64,000 bases of DNA from Hippasteria phrygiana (GCA_037893225.1 JAZGUH010000226.1:496001-560000), one strand, 5' to 3'; shown: positions 1 to 11,313, counted from the first letter of the stretch. Notes: generated by a model not told the origin, from the sequence alone. Numbers and translations are program-made.

Positions 1-875
1 TTTAACTATTTGTAGAGTTCTGGACAGTTTCTTTTCTTCAAGCGCCTCGGAATATGTCTACATAGATAGATGGCGCTTTACAAATGCTTGTATTATTATT
101 ATTTATTATTATTACATGTATTGATCAGATCATCTAAGATCGACGTCCAAGTGGCGTAACAGACTTACTGATGTGGATTTGCGCACCCTACACTCTAAAA
201 AAGTTGGTCAAATGGGTTGATATTTTGCTTAATAATGTGCAACATATCAACAACCCAAATTCTTCCCAATAATTGGTCCATTTTACCGGAATTAACCAAC
301 AATGTGGTAAATTAATACCAATGTTGGGTATTACGGTTGCCCAATGTTTTACCCAACGTTTTTACAGTGCACATAACTTCAAACCTTGCTCGCCACTTGA
401 CCGCCGTGACTTGAACTGGCCAGTGTCGCGGACAGAGAACAGACTCTTGAAATGAATGGACTTGAATCAAACGCCGTTCCACGTGCTTAGGCTTTTTCTT
501 TATTCATAGTTTAGCAGGGCTCGTTTTCTCAAAGTGATGCTTTGGGTATATCTGACAGCCTAGTTTAACACTTGCAATAATATATAAGCACGTCCATTAG
601 AGACAAAAACTGGAGAAACAGACTCAAGTTCAGGCTTGACTTGGGTCCTGGCTACAGCCCATTGGTCTGGCTTGATGCCGGACTATCCAGCTGACTTTTT
701 GTTTAGTGTCTTCGATGGTTTTGGACTCACGTCCGGACTCATTCGAGTCCAAACCCGCAGAGTCGGCGTAAATCAATACTATTACGACACACCACACTGA
801 AGTTTGTTGGAGTCCAGAATCAAGACCAGGCCTACATCCGAGTCAGGTTTCAAGTCAATTTAAGTCCACACCTGG

Positions 876-876
<1 letters not shown>

Positions 877-907
<31 letters not shown>
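877..907. repeat. (TTA)n microsatellite
   Basis: About ten perfect TTA units seen directly. A second ATT run of similar length is at 1421-1452; the two bracket the palindromic repeat at 940-1420. Confidence 0.95.
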
Positions 908-908
<1 letters not shown>

Positions 909-1149
909 AATCTCCTGGATGCGGCAAATGGGCGACTCTTCCCGAAATAACTCTATTTGGGCGACACTTGTGTCGCCCTTTTAGAGCACTTTCCCCACGC
1001 GCCTTACTAAAAAACACTCCAAAAGGGGCGACTTTTACAATAGGGCGACAGTTATGTGTCGCCCTCTTCACCACGGTCGCCCGAACCCACTCTTTTCTAT
1101 GATTATTTTCCGCCCCATTAGGCAATTCAGTAAAATTATAACTGTTAAT

Positions 1150-1421
1150 GGTCTCTTAAGGCGACATTTTGTCATAATTGTTTTATACCTTAGGGAGACT
1201 AGTGACATTAGGGAGACATTTCAATGTCTCCCTAATGTCACAGCCCCCTTAAATATTGAGAATGTTCCTGTCGGAACTGGGTTATATCGAATGGTCCAAA
1301 ACATAAATATACCGAAATTCGTGGGGGTAGGATAAGGGGAAAGTTGGGTTAGGTTACATTAAAGTTGGAAACAAATTGCACAAGTCTATGGGAATGTCTC
1401 CCAAATGACCCATCGCCGGTA

Positions 1422-1425
<4 letters not shown>
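1150..1425 (+). repeat. Dispersed repeat, copy 1 (inverted relative to 7965-8232)
   Basis: The segment with AGGGAGACATTTCAATGTCT, AAATTCGTGGGGGTAGGA, GGTTAGGTTACATTAAAGTT and CCCAAATGACCCATC reappears as its reverse complement at 7965-8232. The two copies are clearly homologous by eye and flank the EF-hand gene and Penelope element. Confidence 0.75.
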
Positions 1426-1452
<27 letters not shown>

Positions 1453-1656
1453 GTTTGTTTTGGACTGAAGTGGACTTCAATTCTACTTTATTTCTACTTT
1501 TAATTTGACTTTTTTTTCACTATTTTGCCCTTGGAATCAAATTTCGACTTTAAAAAGCCATAAATATAATGCGCTTTAATAATGTCATTGCCAAAGTGGG
1601 AAAGTTCTGTTGCCTACAAGCAGTTGACTACCGTGCACAGCATTACAAGCAATTAT

Positions 1657-1662
1657 TTTATT
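1657..1662 (-). terminator. Poly(A) signal of the EF-hand gene
   Basis: AATAAA on the minus strand, about 60 nt after the stop codon at 1721. Confidence 0.7.
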
Positions 1663-1720
1663 ACTCGGCCTACACAATGACGATTAAAATTCTCCAAAAT
1701 CAAGCTACTCGATGTCGCCC

Positions 1721-1806
1721 TCAAGCGCTGAACTTCTTCGGTGCATAGTTCTTGGAGTGGACGCTTGCGACTGCCTGAAACTCGACCCAGGAAATCATCT
1801 CGTCCC
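1721..1806 (-). CDS. EF-hand gene exon 4: end of second EF-hand and stop
   Basis: Acceptor ACTTTTCAG. It encodes DEMISWVEFQAVASVHSKNY and then APKKFSA, with TGA at 1723-1721. It completes the second EF loop exactly in phase, which is strong evidence that the exons belong together. Confidence 0.9.
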
Positions 1807-3146
1807 CTGAAAAGTCATGCAAAAATGTTATTGCGCCGTGCCTTTTGAACGGAAATACAAGGAAACAAAACGCAACTTAAAGTGCCCCATGCAATAGGAT
1901 TTTCATGTACCTGCATTGCAATTACAATACATGTATTACAACATTGCTTTCATGTATACATTTCAGCTTGGTTATAGCAATTTTATGGAGTAATTGCAAA
2001 CTCAAATTTTCGTATTGATTACCCAAAACATGTTGTCATCAATTATTGAGAGAAAATTGCCACAGACGTCTCCTCACCAAACATATTGGATAGCCATCCA
2101 CGTTTGGAGGCTGGTTGCAAACATATAGCACTCGCACTTTAAATACCATGGCTATCCCCATACCACTTTACTTCATAAATTCGATATGAAGCATGACCAA
2201 AATTGCCTGGAACCAATAATGAAAGCCGTATGAGCTTGAGTAACTTTCTTGAAATGGTGAGCACAACAGAAGGTCGCTTTTGAGTGCCATGTCCAGACAA
2301 GCTATACCAGTCCCCATACCGGTACATATCTGGGGGCTGGGACCAGTGTATCATATTCAAAGAAGGCTCAATTCATAATTTGGAAGCGCAACAAGTTAAC
2401 TGTCTTAACGACTCACCATTCTTATCCATGTCCTTGAGGAACTCGGCGAAGTTGACCACGCCTCCTTTCTGGGCGTGCCACTCCTCCACCGTCAGGAATC
2501 CGTCTCCGTCGGCGTCCAACAGGGAGAAAGCGCCTTCTTTGGATGGCTGATCCAAGGACCGCTTGAATCTATATGTAGAAATATAAAAAAATAACAGCTG
2601 CAACAAAACAACAGCAACAGCAACAACTACAACAACAGCAACAACAACAACAACGACGACGAAGTTAGAAGCAAAAAGACAACAAATGTATGGGGAGTGG
2701 ACCGGTATCTAGTATGGATATGACGCTTTTGATTGGCCCTCGTCTGCGCAAGCGTTTTAATATTTTCCCGTTTTTAAGAGTTTGGTGCTGTTTTCAATTT
2801 CGTAAATTTTATTTGAACACTTTCAACATTTATTTTGTTGAAGGGACGTTTGACATGTTTTTTTTTACTGGTTGAGAATATCGCAATGCATTGTGGGTAT
2901 AAATCTGTAAAACCCTAACTAGCATATAAACCTGCACCCGCTACCGGTTCCCATATTGAAAGTCAGAACAACAACGTACTCAATTGTTATTTGGATTCCA
3001 ATGGCCCCAGAGTCCGGATCATAGGTAGGTTCTATTGTAACCCCATCGCTGATCTCAAATGCGAATGGGTTGCCTGCCGAGTCGGCATTAACTGAAACCG
3101 TCACCAACAAAGAGACGAGAAGGGGGAAGATGATGAATCTTGCCAT
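1721..3146 (-). CDS. Small secreted protein with two EF-hands, 134 residues, three coding exons
   Basis: This is a likely secreted or ER-lumen calcium-binding protein. The joined coding sequence (3146-2980, 2568-2417, 1806-1721) is 405 nt with matched phases (2, then 1). Residues 1-21 form a signal peptide (MARFIIFPLLVSLLVTVSVNA). Residues 22-60 are acidic with no recognised domain. EF loop 1 is D74-E85 (DADGDGFLTVEE). EF loop 2 is D104-E115 (DKNGDEMISWVE), with ligand residues at positions 1, 3, 5 and 12, and a GG insertion lies between the two. The protein ends in a short basic tail (YAPKKFSA). A TATA promoter with a leader exon and a poly(A) signal frame the gene. I do not recognise a named family beyond EF-hand; calmodulin-like cytosolic proteins are unlikely given the signal peptide. 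Function beyond Ca binding is unknown. Confidence 0.9.
2417..2568 (-). CDS. EF-hand gene exon 3: first EF-hand and start of the second
   Basis: Acceptor TACATATAG, donor GTGAGT. The 152-nt exon encodes FKRSLDQPSKEGAFSLLDAD, loop DADGDGFLTVEE and FAEFLKDMDKN, splitting the second loop inside its Gly codon (phase 1). Confidence 0.92.
2600..2665. repeat. CAA/CAG-rich imperfect trinucleotide tract
   Basis: A run of AACAACAGCAACAGCAACAA and similar units in the first bases of EF-hand intron 2, just outside the acceptor side of exon 3. Non-coding in this gene model. Confidence 0.85.
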
Positions 3147-3180
3147 AGTGTCGAGGATTCCTGACGACTCTTGTTTGGTC
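2980..3180 (-). CDS. EF-hand gene exon 2: 5' UTR end, signal peptide and N-terminal region
   Basis: Acceptor CTAAATTGCAG ends at 3181. The ATG is at 3146, after 34 nt of UTR. Coding runs to 2980, ending in phase 2 at donor GTACGT. It encodes the hydrophobic signal peptide and an acidic segment (TYDPDSGAIGIQITI). Confidence 0.88.
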
Positions 3181-5442
3181 CTGCAATTTAGAAATAATGC
3201 AGAAAGAAAAAATACATGCAGTGTTGCGGTACAGTTTTGTATTATTTGTCTTTCGGTGAAGCCGGAGGACCTTAATTAAGTGATGCATCATCTTCTTAAG
3301 TTATTGAACAGAAGAATCCGTTTGAAATCCCATGCCTGCCAAAAATAATTCGCTTAGGCTATTTCAAAACAGACTAAGTTTTTTGTCAATGCTCATTGTT
3401 TGAAACTATGGGGAAGATTTCCGAACTGGCTGTTTGCGGTTTAAGGACAGGTAAAATTAAAATCGGACTTCAAATTATGATCAAGTCCTAAAGACTGTAA
3501 TAGGACGGAATGCAGCAACAGGCGAACATGGCGATTATGAGGTGTTTTGCTAAATGCAACACAAATTGCACAAATCGATTGCAATTCAGATGAACTGAAC
3601 CAATTCACTTGAGTTTTATAACTTACTCTGGAAAATCAAAATTATTCGGGGAACAAAATCATTTAACAAAACCATTTATACAACAAGGCCCGAATATTTG
3701 CTTCCCAAAGTTTACTTGTAATTCTCTCCAACCCCCCCCCCCCCCCCCCCCAAAAGTGGATTACAAAAAATATGAAATGCGCCTGTATGTTGACAGAGTG
3801 AAAAACTGAAAGATGTTTAAATATAACTGCGAGACTATGTCAATAGGTTTGAAATGAGAAATGTTGTATTGTAGGCCAGCATGCGGTCCAAAGATCCCTG
3901 CAAACAAATTCCTAATTCAGCCCAAAGCTTTGAACCAAATGTACATGATAAAACAAAGAAATCATTAAAACTGCAGGTATGATACAGCATTGGTACATTT
4001 GAGAAAACATCTGCAAACAGTGTGGATACTTTGTGTGATTCAAAATATACATGGAATAATAAACCTGAGAAAGTTTGAACTCAGTCCGTCATCAGAGTCA
4101 TGAGAAAGTAATAAAAACTCGTTCTGTTTTAACAGGGGTTTTGTGCATGTTCAATAGGCCCTATGCATGTGTTTATTTCAATCGTTAAAATATAAATAAA
4201 CCACTGCATTTTTTGAGGTCTTAAGATACAACTTGCTGGAAGATAACAGCATATTTCTCAGGAGGATTGGTAATGGTATCATCGTCATAAAGAGTAAGTT
4301 TTCAGATTGAAGCTAGGCATTTTTTTTTATCATTACCAAAGCTACTATGTACAAAATCCCCGTATTTTTTACGCGGTAAAAAGCATGTAAATATTTACTG
4401 TGAGTAACCGTGAATGAACTGCGCGTTACATTTTACGGGCAAACCCGTAAAAGGTCGCTCATAGACCTTTATCATGGTACAGCCATCTTGTTTTTCTCCT
4501 ATTAAAATCAATGTAACCAAACCGAGGCTGGAAGGAAAATAGCCTGACACCTTCATTCAATAATTACAATCACAATTCATAATTGTTAATGCATACAGGA
4601 AACAAGACAAAGATGGTGACAGCATGATAAAGGTCTATTACGTACAATTGCACAACCAATCAGAAATGAGGAAATTTGCGTTCACAAAAGTCAGATTGAA
4701 TTGCAGTGTTCAGTCCAAAAATACACTCTCTTTACCATAATATGTTTTATTCAAACAATTCCACAATAGAATTTTGATTTCTTTTTTACAAACGTAGGTG
4801 AAGATTCTCATAGCATCTTCTTTTGTATTTAAATATTGAAATTGTTCATGGGAAACCATGACTTTATTATGGTGGGATAAGCTGAATATAAAGCTAAAGC
4901 ACGCCATCAGTCAGTTTGTAGTATTTAGAAGGTTATCGTAGCATTTATTTGTACACTAATGTATAATAAGTTACTTCCGTTTATTCTGGTTCCCAGTTTA
5001 TTAATTTCTGTTAATTTAAAGTTAATTAATGGCAACCTAGCTTCCAGTACTAAAACCCTTTTCCGTAAAAAAAAACGATGCCCGTAAAAATGGCAGTATT
5101 TACAGACTTTTCACCGTACAAAATACGGTTTATGGTAAAAAAAAAATACGGTAGACAGGCGGCACCTTGCTGCACGGACTTTCGACCGTTATTTTTACGG
5201 GCAATTCTTTTTACAGTGTATAGGCCTATCATAGCTTTAATGGTTGCATGCGGATAAACTTTTGGAATATGATTTTATTGACATACTGAGAATTTATAAT
5301 AGAAAAATTGTGCAAGACAGAAAAAAACTCCAGTAAGAATCAAAACAACAATTTCCAAGTACTGATAAACTTTCCAGCGCAACTGTAAGTCTATGTTAAA
5401 ATCGAAGACATGGAACCTGTAGACGAAACACGACATACTCAC
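3181..5442 (-). other. Intron 1 of the EF-hand gene
   Basis: No coding exon seen. It holds a poly-C tract (about 3730-3750) and, at about 5040-5222, an A/T-rich palindromic repeat in which CCGTAAAAA and TTTTTACGG motifs alternate, ending in TTTTTACAGTGTA. The same terminal motif is seen near 372 and resembles a MITE end. Confidence 0.5.
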
Positions 5443-5512
5443 TCTTCAAAACGCCTTGCCAAGTAAAACTCGGACCGTCTGCAGCCTGACTCAGAAGTCT
5501 TGAAGATGATTG
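5443..5512 (-). other. EF-hand gene leader exon (5' UTR), approximate start
   Basis: A good donor (AAGA/GTGAGT) ends at 5443. The start is placed about 30 nt downstream of the TATA box. There is no ATG, so the exon would be non-coding and spliced over about 2.3 kb to 3180. Transcript data would be needed to fix the start. Confidence 0.55.
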
Positions 5513-5535
5513 TGAACCACAAATGCCAAACCCCA

Positions 5536-5543
5536 TATTTATA
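5536..5543 (-). promoter_or_regulatory. TATA box of the EF-hand gene
   Basis: TATAAATA on the minus strand, in the context CTCTATAAATATGG. It lies about 95 nt upstream of a consensus splice donor, as expected for a TATA promoter with a short leader exon. Inferred from motif and spacing. Confidence 0.6.
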
Positions 5544-5795
5544 GAGAAATTAGACGGGTTTTTATTCTAGATATTTAAATAAGTCCAGGATTGCGTCCTG
5601 AGTCGAAGTCAGCCACCCCCCCCCCCCCCACTTTATGTTTTTTTTTCAATTCAACATAATTTTAGGGGATTAAAACTTGGGGAAAAGGGACCTTCCCCAC
5701 ATAGACTGCATACCTCTTTAAGGAAATAAATGGGCGTGAGGGGTTTCCCCTGAAAAATAATTAAATTTTCCAAACTTTCCCCGAAGGAAACCAGG

Positions 5796-5922
5796 GGTCT
5801 GTTTGTTTCACACAAGTCGTTCGCTCCAGGTTCGCACCATCCAGACGGGATCTGCGTGTGAATCAACCAATCAACGCACGGATCACCGACCGAAATCCGG
5901 ATCTTTGTGAAATAAACAGGCC
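5796..5922. mobile_element. Short inverted-repeat element (TTTCACA..GGATCT family), copy 1
   Basis: Ends read GTCTGTTTGTTTCACAC on the left and CCGGATCTTTGTGAAATAAACAGGCC on the right in shorter form; the outer 15-20 bases are inverted. Related copies lie at 27281-27386 and 61604-61746. Confidence 0.6.
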
Positions 5923-6689
5923 GTAGATCAGATTACTAACCGTTGGGCGCATTTAAAGATATACTATCCGTGCTTTTGTCGAGTTTCAACCTACTTTTTT
6001 AATTGTTCTTTTTTGTACCAATACGAAAGTTATTCACCTTAAAATGAAACATCCATGACAAAAATCCACCAGTATTTAGTTGCCGACTAATTACACTACG
6101 AATTTCAAGTAGGTAACAACAGAAATAGAATTGCCGTTGACAAGAAAGCGGCGTTGTGTTCAGCGGCGGCAATTTCTCTTCAAGGTTGGAGGATAGAGAA
6201 AAAAAATAATAATAACTGTTGAGCGGTTTCAGCAAGGTTCATCACCATAATTATTATATTGGAGGTATTACAAAGGGGATTCTAAAAATGCACTCTAAAA
6301 CAGAATGGTTGAAAACAACCAATATATTGGTAGGATTGGTAGGCCTAGATATGTGTCCAACCAATCTAATTGCCCAAAGACAGCAAATATTTAGGAACTG
6401 GGCCACCTGCACCGGGCCACACTATGAGCCAGCATTGGGTCGGTTGTGTGTGTACCGTTATAACTGCACCGACTCCTCTTCCCTATTATTGGTTAAACCC
6501 TCTCACGTGACCGGCCACTCCCCCAATAATCGATTCATCGATCGCTTAAGGCATGTGCAATAATACATGGTGACAAAATTTCACGCTACACCGGACCAGT
6601 TCATGATGCCGTTGTAGCATGAAATTTGGTCACTATATAGAAATACATGAAAATGAATAAAACTACTGCAAACTGCTGACTGACTGAAT

Positions 6690-7263
6690 GGACCTGAAAT
6701 ATACAAATCAAAAAATTAGCTGGCCTGACGTTTCGAACTTAAGCAAGTTCTTGGCTTATAGGCGCCCCCGCAATCTACGAGACCTGATTGTTCGAGCCGA
6801 GGTCCCCACCTTGGCTGCATCCCCTCCCATACAGTTTGGTACTTTTAAGTGCGATTCCAGGTGTGTTGTTTGCCAGACTCACATGCAGGAGTCTGACTCC
6901 TTTTCTGGCCATTCATCTGGAACTACTCACAGAACCAATGGCAAAATTACTTGCAATACCTCTAATGTCATATATCTCATTTCTTGCAAGGTTTGTGGTA
7001 TCCAGTATGTCGGAGAGACCAAGAACACGCTTAAAAAGCGTTTCTATGGCCATCGATCGACTGTGAACACCAAGAAAATGGACACCCCTGTTGGTCATCA
7101 CTTCAACTTGCCTAACCATTCCATTTCTGATATGATTCTACAGGGCATAGAATCACTTTTCCACCGCAAGGACTCAGTTCGCCTCAGCCGAGAGAAAGTT
7201 TGGATGAAACGTCTTCGGACTATTCAACCACATGGTCTCAACATCCAGGAAGGGAATGATTAA
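6690..7263 (+). mobile_element. Penelope-like element, 5'-truncated: GIY-YIG endonuclease domain
   Basis: The open frame encodes the C-terminal part of a Penelope-like retroelement protein. Hallmarks in order: AYRRPRNLRDLIVRAEV (end of the RT region), a Cys-rich linker (FKCDSRCVVCQTHM), then NVIYLISCKVCGIQYVGETK, the GIY-YIG core, followed by LKKRFYGHRS, GHHFNLPNHS, and a conserved C-terminal Arg/Glu-rich helix (SRLSREKVWMKRLRT type). The reverse transcriptase is absent upstream, so this is a dead 5'-truncated copy. The first 25 or so residues of the frame do not look like the element. The frame is open to a stop at 7263, so it may be a fairly recent insertion. Confidence 0.9.
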
Positions 7264-7960
7264 CTTTAAATTTTTCCCCCATTGTCATTTGTTTACAGAT
7301 TATCCTCCTCAGGCAAACCCTCTTGGGGATTTTTGGCCAAATGGGGCTGTCTTTCCATGTCCTGTTTATCCTTGCCACTTCTCTTTGTTCCTTCTCTTGC
7401 CCTATTACCACCTTCAATTCAACCCCCCCCCCCCCCCCGGCCCTAACCACACTCCTTTGTCCAATTCCCCAGATTTAACCTTCATCTTAATCCCTCCCCT
7501 CCTTCACTCTTCCAAAACCACACTTCTTTGTTCCTGCCTTCCTGGCTGTGCTTTCCCCTCCCTTTGATGTTTACCCACTGCCAGGCTCCTTTGCATCCCT
7601 CTTTTGTGTTTCTCCACCCACCCCCTCATGCATGTGTGTTCCCTACATGTTTGTTTCTTGTACTCCGTCATTTGCCTATATAGAAATACGGTAGTAAGCC
7701 AATTACCCATACAATGTATATGACAAGGGGGGATTATAGGGAGGGACACTGCCATAGCCGTCCCCCTCCAACCAAAATATTTGGGGGACGTGTCCCCCCC
7801 CCCCGCCCGTCCCCCGGGATCGCTGGCCATGGTTGTGTCCTTTGCGCATGCCCCTTCTTTGGCAATTCTAATGACTGGTCAGTGTGACAAGACATCATTT
7901 TGTTATGTGATAATGACAAGTTAAAGTTGAAACAATAACAACAACAATAATAATTTTAAA
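7264..7960. other. Pyrimidine-rich tail region after the Penelope fragment
   Basis: Very C/T-rich on the plus strand with poly-C runs at about 7424-7438 and 7796-7804. No conserved coding. Its first part may be the 3' non-coding end of the Penelope copy, but I cannot set the boundary. Confidence 0.4.
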
Positions 7961-7964
7961 AAAT

Positions 7965-8232
7965 ATGAATAATTACCGAGGATGGGTCATTTGGGAGACT
8001 TTGCCATAGACGCGTGCACAAAATGTTTTCAACTTTAATGTAACCTAACCCAAATATCCCCTGTCCTACCCCCACGAATTTTGGTATCTTTTCGTTTTGG
8101 ACCATCCTCTATCGATATAACTCACTTGCGACAATAAAATTCTCACTCCTTAGGGGGGCTGGGTACTTATAGGGAGACACTGAAATGTCTCCCTAAGGTA
8201 TACAAAATGACGACAAAGTGTCTCCTTAATTT
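7965..8232 (-). repeat. Dispersed repeat, copy 2 (reverse complement of 1150-1425)
   Basis: Same element as at 1150-1425 in opposite orientation, with the same GATGGGTCATTTGGGAGAC end and the same internal AGGGAGACACTGAAATGTCT palindrome. No ORF. Confidence 0.75.
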
Positions 8233-8415
8233 CAATAATAATAAATCCATTGACTTGAAATCGGAGAACGGACATGGCACCTGAAGTCTCTCTGAAACAC
8301 ATGTACGGATCGGGAGGTGGGAGGTCCCGCCAAAAGAGAGAGAAAAATTATAGAAATTACTAAACCAATAATGCCAGAAACGTTTGTGCGACTCGCCTTT
8401 AGACGTTCAGCAAGT

Positions 8416-8599
8416 CAGGGGCGGATCTAGCCTTTCATTTGGGGATGGGTTGTATACCGGTACAGTGTACAGTGTGTGGACCAGCGGTATACCCACTGGT
8501 AACAAGGATGTGGTTTAGCATTGCTTATCACAACTTTACTCAGCAGCCCAAGAGGCGGGGGTTGCAACCCCCACAACCCCACCTCTAGATCCGCCCCTG
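8416..8599. mobile_element. MITE with CAGGGGCGGATC termini
   Basis: Terminal inverted repeats CAGGGGCGGATCTAG and CTAGATCCGCCCCTG, 184 bp, no ORF. The flanks share CAAGT on both sides. The CAGGG ends suggest a hAT-type element; the short duplication leaves this unsure. Confidence 0.75.
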
Positions 8600-8883
8600 C
8601 AAGTAGCACTGAAATGACGCCACCAGCGTCAGTATAGGCGTCACAGAACAGTGGGTGGGTGGGAAGGTTTGACACCCTAACCCTGCTTCCGCCACTGAGG
8701 ATACACATTACCCATGTTGCTGCGTCCGCTTTGTTCCCCCACCCCATCACCACCACTGTTGTACACTAAAAAATCCTAATGAAAACTCTTAAAGAGATTT
8801 ATGTAATCTTGTTTCCAGTCGTAATATTATTTCCTTGCTACGCCATGCGTCTAGCTTCATGAGTCCGAACTTTATATCAACGA

Positions 8884-9492
8884 TTAAAGGGACACATTGC
8901 CTTCAAATGTCATGAAATTTTACTGTTTGGAAATGTTCCTTATCTTTTATAAAAGTTGTTCATGCAAAAAAACACGTATAATTGTTGTAATTAGTGATTA
9001 GTGATTACGAAACAAAAAAATTGGCCGCTTACCCCTGACATCTGACCCGCGATACATAGACTTATTCCCAGTACTAAATACCACCGTCCAAATAATGCGC
9101 AAAATACGCTGTAAGAGTCTTTAAGCTGGCGCCGCAGCCAGTGGCCTTGTGAACCTATCAGATGATCGCCAGGTACAATTCTCTACCTCTCGCCATATCG
9201 CCAGTGCTGCGCGCCGTGTGCCACAGTACATCAAAATGGATCAACAGAACGTAATTCAACCAGATGCGACTGGAAATACGACTGGTGAACACAGTCCGCC
9301 ATTTTGTGGATTCAAAAATTTGGTTCTACAAAATGGCGGACCGTTATTTGTCACGAAATTAAACAAAAACCACGCAATTTGAAGGGATAGTTATGTGAAT
9401 CTTTATATTCTACTTTAAAAAAAGCTTCCCAACCATATCCATTTCAGTTTTATAGCCCAAATCGCAAAATCCAAAGCAATGTGTACCTTTAA
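8884..9492. mobile_element. Inverted-repeat element with TTAAAGG..ACACATTGC ends
   Basis: Left end TTAAAGGGACACATTGCCTT, right end GCAATGTGTACCTTTAA, about 609 bp. The ends are inverted copies. The internal ORF (9149-9382) has no recognised domain. Possibly TTAA target site. Confidence 0.65.
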
Positions 9493-9654
9493 CTAAGAGA
9501 TTTGAATCAAGGCTATGAATCTAAAAATGCCACCAAAAAACCTGTTTTGCCAATAAACCAAGCAATGACCAATCCAAGTACCGCTTTGCGGATTTCCTTT
9601 AAAGTCTGTCTCAAAACTAGGTCACGAACCTCCCAGTTATGATTCTGGATAGCT

Positions 9655-9990
9655 GGCGCGGATCCAGGATTGTTTGCGGGGGGGGGGGGGGGGGGGGGGT
9701 CCTGATTTGTTGTTGTTGTACATTTGCCCCAAAAGTTGACTCCCAAAACTTTTCGCCTGCGAACAAAATTTTGCGGAGGAGGGGGAGGGGGGGGGGGGGG
9801 CACACTTTCTCAACGTTGGTGGCGCCATTCAACCTATGTTTTGTTCTTACCTGTACACGCAAAATAAGATGTGTACAATATACAGGGTCTTGCTTTCTTT
9901 TCTGGTTTGCTACGGTACTTTTATAGGCGTAGGCCCTTACTAGCAAAAAAATCCCTCTGCATCCGCGCCGGGCGGGGGGGGGGGGGGGGG
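9655..9990 (+). mobile_element. GGCGGATCCAGGATTGTTTGC repeat, copy 1
   Basis: Shares the order GGATCCAGGATTGTTTGC, poly-G, AAGTTGACTCCCAAAA, TTTCGCCTGCGAACAAAATT, poly-G, GGTGGCGCCATT, TTTTCTGGTTTGC with a copy at 58113-58370. The homopolymer runs (22 G at 9678-9699) are part of the element and generate spurious Pro/Gly-rich frames. Confidence 0.75.
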
Positions 9991-10298
9991 GAGGGGGGGT
10001 GTCCAGAGGAGGTTTGGTGTGTCGAAACTCACCCCCTGATCCCCCCCTCCCCCATTTTTAAATTTGGTTTTAGATGTATGCGTCACCATAATCATATTAT
10101 GCAAGATATGGGGCAGAGGGACCCCCCCCCCCCCCTCTTTTGTGTTGGTCATTGTGTTTCCGGAATCTCAGGAAATCTTTTCAGATCTCTAGGGGAGGAT
10201 GTGTTAGGTAACAATAGTCTGGAGAGTGTATAGGGCATAGGGACAAAAGGGGTTACCCCTCCGCCCCATATCGTGCTGGGTATAACCATAATAGTGCC

Positions 10299-10720
10299 TA
10301 GTCTGGTTCCCTGACCTGTGATTCCCTGACGTCTAAATCTTGGGTCAGGTAGCTACCACGGTTTAAAATAGATCATGACGTACAGTGTTAGTCCGAGTAC
10401 CGTCAGTGGCATCGTTCAAATTTAATATTCTTGCAAAATCCAGTCTGCAAAATACTGCAAGAGTGTGGCATTGATTTTTTCTGTTTTTATAGTTGAGAAT
10501 TCAAATTCCAGAATCTGTAACTGGCCTGACAGACATTTTGTTATTGTGAACATCAACGTTAACAGCCGAATGTTACCGAAAACAAGTTCGGAAAACTTAG
10601 GAAATTTTCGAAAACTGGTAGAATTCTACCAGTTTTCGTCACGTGACATTGGTGGCTACCGGACCTAATAATATATTCATCAGAAATAGTAAGAATATTT
10701 TGGTCTGGGAACCAGACTAA
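10299..10720. mobile_element. MITE with TAGTCTGGTTCCC termini
   Basis: Left TAGTCTGGTTCCCTGACC, right TGGGAACCAGACTA, 422 bp, flanked by the direct repeat AGTGCC. Related termini are on elements at 11314-11369, 21300-21348 and 29878-29958. No ORF that resembles a transposase. Confidence 0.7.
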
Positions 10721-11313
10721 GTGCCAGACCCAGGGCCGATGACTTTTTGTGGAAGGGAGGTGCTTTTATATTTTACGCGTAATGGCAATAGTTTCAGTCC
10801 AGGGCCACTTTTTGACTTAAAATCAATGTTACACGTTTAGTGCAACCTGTACGGATCCAGGAAGGATCGAGCCGTTGAAACCGATGACGTCATACACGGT
10901 TATCAGTCCGGCCGAACGCCAAATTGAACGTGCAGAATCGCAAGATCTCCGTTAATTTTTCTTTTAGAGACAATTTTTATGTCAATTCTGCTGAAAGGGA
11001 AATGATTTGGGGTTCGAGATACTCGGGTTTGTCAACCTGAATTTTGGCCAAATATGCGCAGTAGGCCCATGGAGGAAGAAAACAGTTTCTTCCTCCATGG
11101 TAGGCCTAACTATAGGCCTATTCTTATGCAATTTAACCATCTTTAGTACGTTCAAAATCTCAACTGGATACATGTTTTTGTACCTGTACAGGAATTTTGC
11201 ATACACGTACATGTATGTACATACACGCACACACAAAACAAACAAGCCTCAATCTCTCTATTAATTGATTTGGAGCGAGAGACCAGTCTACTTTTTTCCA
11301 GCAGGTGCTGAAA

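Larger units (their letters stand above)
1..1640. other. Repeat-rich flank without a gene
   Basis: No convincing exon. About 190-385 is a palindromic repeat whose ends resemble CACTCTAAAAA and TTTTTACAGTG. Two (TTA/ATT)n runs lie at 877-907 and 1421-1452. Between them, short palindromes ending in GGGCGACA/TGTCGCCC and AGGGAGACA/TGTCTCCCT recur. Confidence 0.6.

Noticed and set aside
2373..2606. The EF-hand frame as a single-exon gene starting at 2606
   Set aside because: The ATG lies in the intron upstream of a good acceptor, and the upstream exon with a signal peptide joins in exact phase.
9513..10233. Pro- and Gly-rich open frames on both strands
   Set aside because: They arise from poly-C/G tracts in repeat elements, with no domain and no conserved frame.
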